This document shows positions 21,241 through 33,709 of a DNA stretch of 64,000 bases, piece by piece. This DNA is from Harmonia axyridis (lineage: Eukaryota; Arthropoda; Insecta; Coleoptera; Coccinellidae): positions 12,834,001-12,898,000 of the forward strand of contig NC_059507.1 in NCBI RefSeq assembly GCF_914767665.1. The letters run 5' to 3'. Below the pieces are notes generated by a model that did not search any database, had not been told where the DNA came from, and saw only the letters and a list, made by a program, of their open reading frames with translations. Position 1 is the stretch's first letter, and each line of letters starts with the position of its first letter. The position numbers and the translations under genes were made by a program.

Positions 21241-24200
21241 ATTTTCAAGGCATAGAACAGTACGGAATATAAAAACATGAAATTGGATTATGCAATTGAT
21301 ATCTTGATCCCAAGCAATGCATGATAATTATAACATCCCCGCTGATGATCCAGGAGTAAAGTCTTTCTACAATATTTACAATTCATTGATTCATCCTTTA
21401 TGGCAACAATGAAACAAAATGTAAGATTCAACAAGATGCTTTTTCTTTAGTGATTCTTAAATTCTATTTGACGGATTAGGTACTCAATTGATGGGAATTC
21501 ATTATAGATAAAATAATGAAACTAAGTAATTATCTTTTGATGTTTGCGACAATTGTTTCTCTAGATCACTGTGGCTGCATCAGGTTACTGATGTCTACTT
21601 ACTGATGTCGACTACATTCGGATGACCTACAAAATGACACCACATTTGTTTTCAATGGTTGGATGTTCATTTTGCAATCGAAACTTTCGAAAGAGGATAT
21701 TAAAAATTGTTTTCATCCCAAAATGGATTTTAAAGCTTCCCATACCTTCAGTAGACTGAGGTGCGGAGAAAAGAAAACGATAACCTTAAAAAGGATAACC
21801 AATATGTCTTTATGTCATTTGGTTAAACCTACAAATCAGAATTTTTAGTCTCATTTGAAGTACAATGAAAAATATTTCAGACTATTCAGACTTCAAACAT
21901 AAGACTAAATTTTAAGATCAACTTCTACGTACTAACCTTATTTCTTAAAACTTGCAGGTAATTAACATCAAATTTCCATTTCAATTACTCCACGATGCAC
22001 AAGATTCATTTCATTTCAATTTCTTTTTGCATTCCCAGAAAATTCCCAAGATGCTAACATCACAACAGTTTTATATACTCCTAATGAATTGATGACTACA
22101 ACAAAGACCGGTTCCCGTAGAAATAAATCCATTAGGAAAGAATGATTGTAATGACTCCCCAAATAAACACGTAATAAAAGTTGAAAGCGGACAAAAGACG
22201 AATATCTTCAAATAACAAAACAAACATCAATCTAAAAATAAGAATATCGTCTGGAGCTATTTAATTAGACCTGCTCGTGACTTACTGGAATTTTATTGTT
22301 ATTGAACAAGAAAGAAAACAATGAATAGATTTCGTAGTCGAGTCTGTTGGAGTTGATGCCATTGAATTAAAGAGTTTCTCAGATTTATGGATACCAATTC
22401 GTTTGTTTCGGAATGTTTCAAAACAAACTTGAATATAAAACTCTTTTTTCAACAACTCTTGTTATTTCCTTCAGGAAGAGAAAGTATTATACTTGTTTTT
22501 ATGTTCAGTAGATAATCGATAGAATTTTTTTGTTACAGGCATATTTTTTCTAATCATCAGAACTTTTCTTTGAAATTATGGAATATTTTCGAAACTCGAT
22601 GGCAATTAATTTTAAAATAAAATGAAAATTAACTAATCTTATCAAGATAGCACTTCGATGAAGTATGTACCTACTACTATCTCGAAAATGTAGAGAGAAT
22701 CAGATATGACTTGTATCTAATTCATTGAAATAACAATCGAAAGATGCAATCATTTTAATATTTTCAACTGCATAATTAATGAAAGTCGTGATCTGAGTTC
22801 TGGAAATAGAAAAACTTAATTGTAGCCGAATCATAAAAATACGTGGTTTTTGACTAGAAAATTGTTATGGTGTGTTGCCGTGTTGTGAAATCCAATATAT
22901 TTTCTTTAAGCTCGTTTAGGCACTCAAAATTACATTTGCAATGCAACTCATACAAATTCATTATACATACAGTAATTCATTGTAAAAATCACGATACACA
23001 CTTTAATTGATCTAACGATGGGAGCATTATAGCAAAAATGACAGCGTGGTCTGAAATTAACTTTTGCCAACTTAACGACACAAAAGTTTCAATAAGCCCT
23101 ATTTTAGATCAGTTGCTCTTCATCCAGGGTAAAAAATTCCCATCTGATCAAACTGAAATCAGTTGCAAAATAGCAAAAACAATTGTTGATCTGATAACTC
23201 TCTGAAACACAGAATATTGTTCGAAGGATCAACCGATTTATTTAGAATTCTATTATTTGTTGGAGGGATCAAATATATATCAAGGTACCAGATGATAAAA
23301 CATGCATAAATTTTGAAGACTGGAGACGCAGAATTAAAAAAAAATTCGGTAATTTTTTATCGTCGAACAGATAAATTAGAATGCACAATAACCTTCTTCC
23401 TTGATTTGATGCCGATACATCATCTTTCTCCTTTAGTATGCTCCAAAAATTGCACCAGAATAATATATTCTGTTTCTAGGTTAGAAAATACTTTCTCCAC
23501 GATTGTTGAAGTTAAATAAAGAAGAATACTTAAAAACATATCTAAAACGTTAAAAGCTAGTTCATAATAACACTTACCTATATTTATTGCCTCGAAGGAT
23601 CAAAGTATTTGCTTTATTCATTCAATGTCGCATTGAATTTTCAATGCTTCTTCCATTTCATTGATAACAATCATGAAAATATGCGGCAACATGTCTTCTT
23701 TGCTTCTTTCTATCTCACTCGCTATCTCATAAAATGAGTATGATATTTTTCATATAATATATCTTTGATTTCTGAGGTAGGTTGTAAACTTTTGGTTGTT
23801 GTATGAGCTAATTTCATAATTTCAGGTGAAGTATCTTGAAGTTCCATATGAAATTTGCTTGATGCATACATTTTTGTTTCTTTCAACGCTAAATATTGAA
23901 TCATGTAACTTATAAATGAATATGAAATTTTAATTTCAGTTCATTTTTGACACTTCCATAGATTTCAAACTACAATCACTGAGTCGATCGGTCAATCAAA
24001 GTTTTAAGAAACCCACCATTTATTCAGTAAAAACCTACGATAGAAATGTTCAGAAAAATTTACATGAATACGAATTTAAATAAAAACATTCTTCTTTTTG
24101 ATGATATGTTAACATGAAATTTGTGATGTGTAGTGAGTGATACAATAATCATGATAACAACAAATTTTGTAGGATGAAATTTACAACCCGTCTATAGATA

Positions 24201-25890
24201 ACAGATACGATTGGTGTTAAAAATTCAACCATAAATTCAGAAGATGCACTTATACGTAAGCGAGAGAAATTTCCTCAGAAGCAATTACCACAAAAACCAG
24301 ACTTGAAGAGCTTCGCAAAATTCAATCAAAACTGAACATCTGCTTTTCGGTCATCGAAAAGCAGTTATTAAGGCATTGTTCTGGAGCACAATCCAATCCA
24401 GGGATACAGAATGAAAGATCGAGCTTTTATATCCAGTGACTTGCCAATTCACGCCGAAAAATACTCCTTCTTGAATGGATTACGCAAAGTGAAAGAGTAG
24501 TCACTTTGTTTGATAGAAGAGTAAGTACTGCTGATTCATCTCTTGTCTGCTCAGCTCGCTTTTTGTTTCATTTGTTCATTGAGGCACTTCGATAGTGTCG
24601 GATAATCGGTTCTCATTTGAGGACTGACCACCTTCAGGAACGAGGGAACCAAAGCAACTCTGCACCTGTCTGCAAAAAGTTTTCAAAATTGATTGAAGTG
24701 AATGTTCATCAAGCGTGGTTGCAGATGTGGAGTTACCATCAAATATTCAAGAGTGCAACAAAGTTTCTTGTATCTCACTGCAAAATTTAACTCACTTAGG
24801 AACTTTTCCTCGTACATTTTCTGCACATGCATCCAAAGATATATTAAGACAATATTTCCGAGAGTATTTGAAAAAACCATGAGAAAGCACCGATGTGAAG
24901 TCAGGTAATGTCACGCGTCTGTTCAAATTTGTTTTCATGTAATTTTTATTTATATATATCTGAAAATCATCGCATGAAAAACCAACTAGACCATGGCCTA
25001 AAAAGCCCTTGAACATTATAATATAATCACTATCCATTTCAAATATTTTTGGAAGATAAGTAGAAATTGAACCGATATGAGTAATGATTCCCCAAATGTT
25101 TTTCATATCAACAACAAATGAATCGATTGTTAAAGAAACAATTTTATAGACAAGAAGATTGCAATCGATACCTAATCGTTATTTCTTCGTAAATCCTTGA
25201 TTTATGATAATATTCATCATCTAAAACATTTTTTATCTCAATTGCATCAGTTTACTAAGTGACACTTAGCGACTTGAAGCACTGATATCATAGATTATTG
25301 TTGATTATAATCCTGGTTCGCAATTAACGGATTGTTTTGTTATCAAAAACAACGTAATTAATTCCGATATTCGTTCAGTTGTAATAGACAAGAGATTTCC
25401 GAAGGATATGACAATCTATACAAACATGATCCTGTCATTATACGTTGCTTTGATGTTGGGATGTCTAAACAAACATTTGTATTACTTCGAACAAATAACC
25501 GTTAACATTTGCATTAGAATAAAGGGGAGTTTGATGTATACATGGGGTTTGAAGCAATTACAGCAATAATATCGATTGTTCCATGACATATACTAACATG
25601 TCTCATGATTTACTGAAATGGGTTATTTCCGAGGTTATTTCTTCAAATATCGTTGATAATCAGATTGATCCAAGTTTCATCAGAGATGCAAGAAGCTCTG
25701 AGTTTTTATTGGGTGTTGAGTTTATTGGCAAGAAGATGCTTTATTAATCTTTGTGAAAAGATTTGTTAATGTATGGTTTTTATAATTTACCATTGCCTTT
25801 TCGTTTCCTACAGAAATTGTCCTACGAAACAGTTAAACCCTGATGTGTTGGAAGTATCAATCTTTGTTTTAGTGGCTTTTCAATTTTGTA
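21241..25890. other. TE-poor AT-rich DNA, nothing recognised
   Basis: Over 4.6 kb no transposase, LINE or shared repeat was noticed. The longest frame (104 codons, minus, 24792-25106) shows no domain. It may be intronic or intergenic. Confidence 0.4.
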
Positions 25891-25896
25891 GGTAAA

Positions 25897-25940
25897 GGTG
25901 TTAAATCAGAAGATCTCGGAGGCCAATTGTGATCACCTCT
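25897..25940 (-). mobile_element. DD41D-like transposase scrap left of a LINE
   Basis: The minus strand reads GDHNWPPRSSDLTP, the conserved stretch ahead of the third catalytic Asp in DD41D-type transposases. It belongs with the segment at 27043-27300, on the other side of the LINE. It stops right after LTP, before the catalytic Asp. Confidence 0.65.
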
Positions 25941-27042
25941 CCGAGAAATAACACAGCCAGGAAACTTTTCTTGCGAAATAGCGATTGTTTTGTTGCTTGT
26001 TTTGTTGAAAATAAACATCAATATCTGCCAATTTTGAATCATCAATCATATGTAACTAGAAAGCTCCAAACCATTTTGTATAAATTTAAATATCTGAACA
26101 ATTACTTACCTATTGGAGAAATGCGATTGATCTATTTCTCCCTCGTAGAAAGTCATATACGTTACGGTATTACAGCTTGGGGTGGTGCGCTTAAAACACA
26201 TCTCAACCAATTGGAGGTAATACAAAGACGGTTTCTGAAGTTGATCCTACATAAAAACTCTAGATATAATTCCAATAGCCTCTATAGAGAGTTAAAAGTC
26301 ATGGATATCAGGCAATTGTTTTACCTTTGTGTGAATATGAGGTACCACTTCCAGAAAAATAAAGCTGAGATTCCTAACCATGAGCACAACACACGGAATC
26401 GAAATAAACACATAATCCCGCTTGTTACAAAATCCAAAACGCAAAGAGCATATTCCTATATCTCAATAAAAATGTACAATTCGCTGCCTGAGGAGATAAA
26501 AAATTGCAAGACCACACAGAATTTTAAAGGAGAATTAAAGAGATACATATATGAAAATGAAAGAGAATGGTTCTCCCAACTCACTGAAATCTAATGTATA
26601 TGTTCGTTATATTTCGTTGTATTTTATAATATTTTGATATGTTGTACTATATTGCATTTTATTGCAGTTTATTATTGTGAGTTCATTGTGATACTGTTTT
26701 TTTTTTTTTTTTCTTTTCTTTTTCTTATATCTTTACGTTATGAATGTTTATGCTTTTTACACTTCACATTTTTATGATTCTAACATCTTACATATTAATA
26801 TTTTTGCATATATACTTTACAACTTTACATTTATATTTATTTTTAATTTTAATACCTCATCACTGTTTTTTTTTTTTTTTCATATTTTTATACTTAAACA
26901 GTGAATCTATCTGTCTTTTGTAATGGGAAACAAGTGCTTTGCACTTATCTCTAAACCACTTTATTCATATCAGAAATGTAGCCATTTCTTCTTTGTAACC
27001 ATATTATTGTTTATTTATTCTGAATAAAGTTATATTATTATT
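25941..27042 (+). mobile_element. LINE family D, 5'-truncated with 3' tail
   Basis: A long uninterrupted frame (to 26594) ends in the C-terminal region of a LINE reverse transcriptase: LIYFSLVESHIRYGITAWGG, then LEVIQRRFLKLILHK, then NHEHNTRNRNK, then YISIKMYNSLPEEIKN. The catalytic YADD region lies upstream and is lost. The 3' UTR is T-rich. The end has an AATAAA at 27023 and an (ATT)n tail near 27028-27039. The intact frame suggests a younger copy than LINE A. Confidence 0.8.
26040..26594 (+). pseudogene. LINE reverse transcriptase C-terminal fragment
   Basis: The frame 25929-26594 (221 codons) is open, but its first ~40 codons may be host or junction sequence. From about residue 38 (NHQSYVTRKLQTILYKFKYL) it follows LINE reverse transcriptases past the thumb region, up to a basic end (FKGELKRYIYENE). 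It lacks the endonuclease and the catalytic palm. No start-codon context supports independent expression. Confidence 0.7.
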
Positions 27043-27300
27043 GTTCGGTAGCGCAATCCATTCACCTCAACAGTTACACCAGCCTCATTTTCGAATAAGT
27101 AAAGTCCAATCTCAACACCATCTCAAAAACCGCACCAAACAGTGACAAATTGAGGATGGAGAGGCTTTTCAACAACCACTCTTGGACTTTCTGTGATCCA
27201 ATTGAGAATTCTACTCACTAACGTAACCCCCGAGGTAAGGATGGGTCTCATCACTGAAGATGATTTTTCGAAGAAGATACACTATTTTGATACTAGTCCA
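27043..27300 (-). mobile_element. DD41D-like transposase fragment right of the LINE
   Basis: The minus strand gives KIIFSDETHPYLGGYVS with the first catalytic Asp. After a frameshift it continues VVVEKPLHPQFVTVWCGF, then VEIGLYLFENEAGVTVEVNG. This is the same lineage as the DD41D copies but clearly diverged from them. Roughly 50 residues between this piece and the one at 25897 are missing, so the LINE insertion came with a deletion or the two pieces decayed further. Confidence 0.7.
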
Positions 27301-27955
27301 TAAAAACGCTTGGCCAGAAGTGGATACCGCGATCCGCTCAATACCGGGGTTTATTTGAAAGTATTGTTAGGCAATAAATTCACTTGCCCCAAAGGAATTT
27401 CTGGAAACTTGGACAACCCTTATATAATCCAAATATTCTGGCTTCCTCCGAATGACTTTGGATATACTATACATGGTTTCGATTCTTCATTTCAATAATT
27501 TGTCCCTACAGCTCAAATTTATCCACCAGTTTCACTATTGCCAACAAAAAGTTGCTTCAGAACGACCCAAAAGCGCTAAAGTTTTGCTCACTGCTATTGC
27601 AAAATTTTCACCATTTATGTTTTGAATTTAACAATTTTAATGCGTTATTGAGACGTGTATCGTTTCATTTTTAGTGATGGTGTGGGTTTTACTTGCTAAA
27701 TGTCAAAAGGAGACAAATTCAAATGTAAGAGCTGCCCTGATAGCCTGCCATTCTTCTTTATATCTGCCTTGATTCAAATCACTTCCTACAAGGGCTTATT
27801 TTGGGAAAAAAATTAAGACATTCTTGGATGTAGGTACACTGCATATAGTGTGAGAATCTTATTATTCTTTCTCAATAAACCCGTAAAAGATTCCCTATAA
27901 CTTCTACAACATTTTTCTGGGTAACAAAAGTGTTATTGATATTTCCATTGGAATG
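27301..27955. other. Unique or unrecognised DNA
   Basis: The first few hundred bases may be the 5' part of the DD41D-like element, but no motif is readable. Nothing else was seen. Confidence 0.35.
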
Positions 27956-27956
27956 A

Positions 27957-28340
27957 TAATAGTTATTTATAATACAAGTGCAGAAGGCATTGATATTTTT
28001 CCACGAGTTCAAAATTCAAAAACGAGTGGTAGAATGAGCCTTCTGTACGAGTATTATGCATTATTTTCTCTTATTCATTGCATTTTTATTGAAATTAATG
28101 AAATATTTCCATCAATATCATATAGTGATTTTTGCATTGAAAAATGTTGGTTGACACAACTGATTTCTTTATGGCAAATTGATGAATTGACAGATGAAGC
28201 CGTAGCGGAAAGTTCGGAGTACCAACATATAATAATAAAATATAACCATGAAAACTGTGCGTTTCTGATATATTCTCGCACGATTTTGTTCTACAAGATG
28301 TGGAAGAATGAACGGAATAACCACAGAATGAGAGAAAAAT
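27957..28340 (+). repeat. Interspersed repeat family C, copy 2
   Basis: Shares the unit of 41222-41635 but lacks about 30 bp around the cacgaagtggc hairpin. It starts atagttatttataatacaag and ends near ggaataaccacagaatgag. A 166-codon plus frame (27953-28453) covers it, but other copies break that frame and the minus strand is also open, so I do not call it a gene. Confidence 0.75.
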
Positions 28341-29702
28341 TTTTCCATATCTCATTCTTCATTCGAATTAAGCCAAATGGATATAGCTATCGAAAATTTT
28401 CAACAGTCATCATTATTCTGGGAGGAATCGACATTTTCATAATCATTTCATAGTGTGCAGCACATTCTGTTTGACATATCCTCGACAACTGGAATTACTC
28501 TCCCTCCATTACCATACAACTTCGAGTTTATTTGATGGATCTTATTCAACACAGCAACAGCAACAAACTTGATATCGCTACGAAAACAAGCTAAACAGTG
28601 AACTTGCCTCATTCACGTCTACTGTTGATATCTGTGATCTTCTCAGTCATTGTTCAAATACAATTTTGCCGTTCGCTAATTAATACTGACATCAAAGAAG
28701 ACGTATCAAGCTATCTACTTAGAATTAGAGACGAGCTGCCAACTCGTGAAGTATGGTTTTACGAAGGGTTGCTGGGAATTTCGGAGAAGTTATGTTAGCT
28801 GATGGGATGAAGGCAGACAGTGGTAGTGGCATAATATAGCTATAACAATTTAGTCGGATTGATCCAATCATTAGAACTTGACCATATTATCCTGCTCAGT
28901 AAAGCGGTTTTGATTAATCGACATCAATTATTGTCACTGAACTGCAGGACCTTCGCGTTCCTATTGATAAAATATTATCATGAACAAATTTGAGGACAAG
29001 GTCCTTTGAAATTTGTTCCACCATTGACGAAACGCTCTTACGGTTAAGCGCTGAAATTTTCCGTCACAGTTTCATTAAAACTACATTCTCAAATTCTTTG
29101 AAAATACACAGGGTGTACCAATAAAGCGTCAATGACCAAACATACGTTCCTCCTTATAGAACACCCTGTTTTCTTTTGAATTTTCCGATTGCATGGAATA
29201 AATGAACCCTTGTTTGTTCGTAGTTTCGTTTTTGAGGTATTTCGATTTTTCATGGATGGAAGAACCTAATAACTTCGAAATTTATGAATTTATTTGGATG
29301 AGATTTTCAAAATGAATACTAGAAGAACAGTACCTGAGTACTGATTTCTTAATAATCATTGAAAACTCCACTGACAAATTATTGGATGACTTATTCAAAT
29401 ATTAAAACATAGGCTTTATTCCAAGTGGAATTAGAATTAGGTATTACTGTATGTTTGACATATACAAGTTAAATTTCAACTTAATCCTATCTGTTGTTAT
29501 TCAATATTCTTCTGAATCTGCTTATGCGTTCAACATGAAATTTTGCAAAAGCAAAATGAATATTTATAGATCAATTAAATATATTCATTAACTCAATTTG
29601 ACGAGTTAGGATAAGTTAACATATATATTTTAACAGGTTTTGGTATAAAATAAAAACACTTCTTTCATTTTAAATAATTTAATAAAGGAAATGGCTATCT
29701 AT
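28341..29702. other. Unique DNA; small inverted ACAGGGTGT/ACACCCTGT words
   Basis: Nothing coding was recognised. At 29109-29170 acagggtgtacc and gaacaccctgt face each other about 50 bp apart, like the ends of small insect DNA elements. The evidence is too weak to name one. Confidence 0.3.
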
Positions 29703-29704
29703 TA

Positions 29705-30662
29705 AGTGTACGTACAAATTTGCTTCCGCTGTTTTGCAATAGACGGTTGTAGCGGTAAGTGGTAGTCGAAATGAATAGATCGTAGATGTCATACAATAAT
29801 CTTAGGTATTTGTAAACATAACGTCATCGAAATATAAGTCGATTTTTGTCTGCATCAAAAAGTTATTCTCGATTAAACATGTCAGCTTACGAGCCAAATT
29901 CTCGTCATTTGCGGGAGGTGTTAATTTTCTGCTTTAATGTGAAGAAATCTGCGGCTGAGCCTCATCGAATGCTCTTTAATACTTATGGTGGGGCCGCTAG
30001 TAGTGAAAGAACGTGCCGAGAGTGGTTTCAACGCTTTAGGAACGGTGATTTTGATGTCGAAGACCACCTGTGGAAGAAAGAAGGTTTTCGAAGATACAGA
30101 ATTGGAGGCATTAACAAGGTCATGCTCAGTATTTGGTGGAACCAGCTGGGCGAAGTGCATTATGAGTTATTAAAACAGACTGAAACAATCACAGGCGATC
30201 GTTATCGAACGCAATTAATACGTTCAAGACGAGCATTGAAAGACAAACGGCCGCAATACAACGAGAGACGTAACAAAGAGATTTTACAGTATGACGATAT
30301 GCTCGACCCCATTTTGTGAAAGTGGTCAAGACATACTTGAAAACGTTGAAATGGGAAGTCCTACCCCACCCACCGTATTCTCCAGACGTTGCTCCCTCAG
30401 ACTATCATTATTTTCGATCAATGACACTCGGCCTGGCTGACCTGCACTTCCGGTCTTATGAAGAAATTTAAAAAAATGGATCCATACGTGGATCGTTCCA
30501 AAAGATGACCAGTTTTTTCAACGCGGGATTCGTACGACGCCCGAAAGATGGGAGAAAGTAGTGGCCAGCGATGGACAGTACTTTGAATTCTAACCATATA
30601 ACCAGTTTTTCACAAGCCTCGAATTTCGGAAAAAACAGCGGAAACAAAATTGTACGCCTATG
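29705..30662 (+). mobile_element. Mauritiana-type mariner, internally deleted, TA-flanked
   Basis: TA lies at 29703-29704 and 30663-30664. Terminal repeats carry TACAAATTTGCTTCCGC on the left and its inverse on the right. The frame 29846-30319 reads HLREVLIFCFNVKKSAAEPH, then SSERTCREWFQRFRNGDFD. It then jumps by internal deletion to NKVMLSIWWNQLGEVHYELL and ITGDRYRTQLIRSRRALKD. The region between, with the second helix-turn-helix and the first catalytic Asp, is gone. After a frameshift come VLPHPPYSPDVAPSDYHYF with the third Asp, and the C-terminus ERWEKVVASDGQYFEF. It is non-autonomous but its ends look complete. Confidence 0.88.
29846..30590 (+). pseudogene. Mariner transposase, deleted and frameshifted
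   Basis: N-terminus from MSAYEPNSRHL (in frame at 29879) through the first helix-turn-helix; deletion after about residue 65; the remaining catalytic core has YDD at the second Asp position and APSDY at the third. The frame breaks at about 30319, where the sister copies continue HDNARPH-like. It stops after YFEF. Normal family length is about 345 residues; about 80 are missing here. Confidence 0.8.
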
Positions 30663-30664
30663 TA

Positions 30665-31470
30665 ACTGCAGACAAGTATTGTCCCCGCTTTACATTTCTC
30701 GTCACCTCTTGCACACTTTCCTCTTGGAAACTCAACTGATGTACCAACAGGCATAACAGCAGAATAATTCATAACTTCCCGATGGTAAACCAAAGAACAA
30801 CAATGTAGATTCGCCTGACAACCATCTTTATTAGCCAGCATCACACGTTGCGAAGTCTCCTATTCTTCACCGTTCGCGGAAACGACTCACAGTTATTGCC
30901 GATATTGATAGCGCCAAGGTGAATAAATCCTTATTAAATCATCCTCAACGCGGCATAAATAAATACCGTCCTTGTATGGTGGCCCTGCACTCTTCCAGAA
31001 AGAGTCCCATCGACGTCCATGCCCATTCGTCCGGCACTCGATCAACTCAAATGCTCTATTTCGCATTTACATCCAAAGGAATCATTGGACGTGTTATCTG
31101 CGCTCGGCCAAAGAATGTCCTTATACGTATGCCGATTGTGCGCCAAAGAATGGACGCTATGCAAAGCAAAGGGAGCCGCCTCGGTTTTTTCCTTGTCCCG
31201 GTGGACGGGGACAATGTTACACATTGCTACCGCTGTTCGGCGAGGAGGAATGGAAATTGGAAACAATTGCAGAGCCTAGGAAGCTCTAATGAAATGATTG
31301 CGGCTGACGGTGGATCGGCTTCGATTGGGAACAAAAAGTTATACGCGCGCTGTCTTGTTGGGTTAGCGCGATTATGGCATGGATTTTTTGGTTTGGGTAT
31401 GTGGTTCAATTAGTGCTTCGGGATTTCGATGCGAAGCGAAACGTAAACACTGATGATGGATGGTCAAAAT
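30665..31470. other. GC-richer unique island open in several frames
   Basis: From about 30830 to 31430 all three plus frames and two minus frames are open for 60-164 codons. The longest (30919-31413) has no recognisable domain. Several overlapping open frames are what GC-richer non-coding DNA gives by chance. Possible conserved regulatory element. Confidence 0.35.
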
Positions 31471-31646
31471 GATTTAAGTGTCTTAAAAAAAATATTTATT
31501 TATTTATTTCAATGGTACAACCATTTTACATGATAACGAAAACAAATAAACAGTAATATTCGATAACAATTGCGTTTTAAAAATATTACTGACTTTAAGA
31601 AGTAATTTTGGTGCAATATTCTTCGATGTTCCTGGTTTCAAGCAAG

Positions 31647-32760
31647 TGCGAAATTCGCCTGATTGAGGATAGTTTATTCTAACACTGCTTATTGATTTTT
31701 CGTAAATCTCACAGTTCAAGAAAGTTTGAACTAAAATTTTGGGAAAAAAATTGTAAAAATTGAATCCCCACACAATAATCGTTAGATCTCCTGAAATATT
31801 GGTCACAGACACCTCAAACTTGAAAGTTTTTAATAGATCGTGTTCTAATCTAAGACATATTGAGTCCGTATCTTGCCTAAAGGAGAGTTGGAGAGTATTA
31901 TCAAAATGTTTTAGAAAATTTCAGTTTACAACCTATAACTTCTGAAACAATGGATCAACCTCAAAACTTACAAGCATTTTCGTGATCTTCATTAACGAGC
32001 CAATTGATATGAAGGTACAAAATTTCCATATGGGAACTTTCGTGGAAAAATTTTTTTTCAAGGTCCATGTATGGAAAATTTGAGACAAATTTTTTGTTTT
32101 AAAAATTTTCGGGTGAGTGCGAAATTTGGCTTATTGGGGTTCATTTATCCCAATACCGCTTACTGTTTGTTCGTAATTTGGAAAAAAAAACGTAAAAATT
32201 GAATTTTCACACAAAAATATGTTCTAAAATATTGGTCACAGCCCCATCAAATACAGATGTTATTTATAAACGAGCTGTGATCTGAAACATATTGAGTTTT
32301 CAAGTCTGTATCTTGCCTCAAGGAGAATTGGCACCATCGAGATTATTATAACTTTCATTGTAAATTTCAGTTTACAACCTATAATTTCTGAAATAATAAA
32401 CTAATCACTGAACTGCATTTTCGTCATCTTCATAAACGAATCGTTTGATATAATGCTATAAAATTCCCATGTGGGAACTTTCAAAAAGAAGTTTTTTTTT
32501 CAAGGTTCATGTATGTAAAATTTGAGACAAATTTCTCGATCTAAAAATTTTCGGGTGATTGTAAAATTCGGCTTATTGGTAATCATTTATCCCAATACCG
32601 CTTACCGATTGTTCGTAAATCTCCAAGTTTATGAAAATTTTGAAGTCGAAATTTGGAAAAAAACCGTAAAAATGGAATTTCTACATAATTATCGTAATAT
32701 TTTCTAAAATATTGGTCACAGCACCATCAAATAAAAAAGTTTTTCATAGATCGAGCTCAG
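31647..32760. repeat. Tandem repeat, about 440-470 bp unit, 2.5 copies
   Basis: The landmark ggtcacag(c/a)-c-c-tcaaa occurs near 31801, 32234 and 32714. The partner landmark (gtgcgaaatt or tgtaaaattcggcttattgg) occurs near 31647, 32118 and 32558. Between them every unit carries aatttcagtttacaacctat and a gggaacttt. The units differ by small indels. No coding. A short satellite-like array. Confidence 0.8.
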
Positions 32761-33706
32761 TTCAATTGAATTTTATTATTGAACATTTATCAACCTTTTT
32801 CCGTGTATTGATTATATTCATTTTATGAAGGTCTTCCGAAAGTGTTCTGGAGTTATGAATTTTCTTAACCAGAACGTCATATTTGTTGATACCGTTCATG
32901 ATTTTAAATGTATAAAATAGAAATTTGAAATCATGTCATATGTTAGGTACTTATATTTTGATTATATCGGACTTATACAAGAAAATACATCAAAGATAAA
33001 TCCATGCATTTCCAAACCAGTGATAAACAGAAAGAAAAAAATTACAGGCATGAAATCATTTAAATTTCATTTGGCCTCTCGTCTTCCAATCTCCACAAAT
33101 ATTCGAACAAGAATTTGTACAACGATAAATGGAGAAGCCATTCGGCGATCCAATTTTCTTCCTTTCCCTTCCGAGTCGAAAAAAAAAGGAATTCTATCAG
33201 CTTGAATTTTTATTCCCGAGATCATTCTCGAGTAGAAGTTTACTTTCCATAATTAGGTAAACAGAAATTGTAAACTTCAAAACGGAAGGAAATGAAAGAA
33301 TTCGCCACTCAAGATTCCTTATAATCATTTTCGAACCGAAGCATGGAATTATTCAAACAGAAGATATTTTAACGCAGGACTCAGATCTTCACGAACTTCA
33401 TTCGATACGTACGGAGAAATAGAGTGAAATTGTCGGAGAAAATTCGTACGGATAAATTTTTTAAGAAATACCCAATTATTAGTAAGTATAATTCTTCGAA
33501 AATTAAATAAGTTTTCTTTGATTAGAAACTATTCAAGCTATAGAATTCAAATGATGTGAGTTTGCAATTCCATCACCACCAAAGGAAAATATCACAAATG
33601 CAAAGAGTTTTTTCTTTACTCCTAGTGTTTGTCTATTTGAAGCATTTTATATTTATAGGTAGTGTCATCTAAGATGGAATTGTTAGTTGTTTTACTAAGC
33701 AGCAAA
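32761..33706. other. Unique AT-rich DNA
   Basis: Nothing recognised. The 90-codon frame at 32933-33205 shows no domain. Confidence 0.35.
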
Positions 33707-33709
33707 GTA

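Noticed and set aside
26690..26880. Poly-T tracts as transcription terminators or a retro-tail
   Set aside because: They sit inside the 3' UTR of LINE D; the true tail is the (ATT)n at 27028-27039.
27953..28453. 166-codon open frame as a possible gene
   Set aside because: It lies on repeat family C. The other copies break the frame and the opposite strand is open too.
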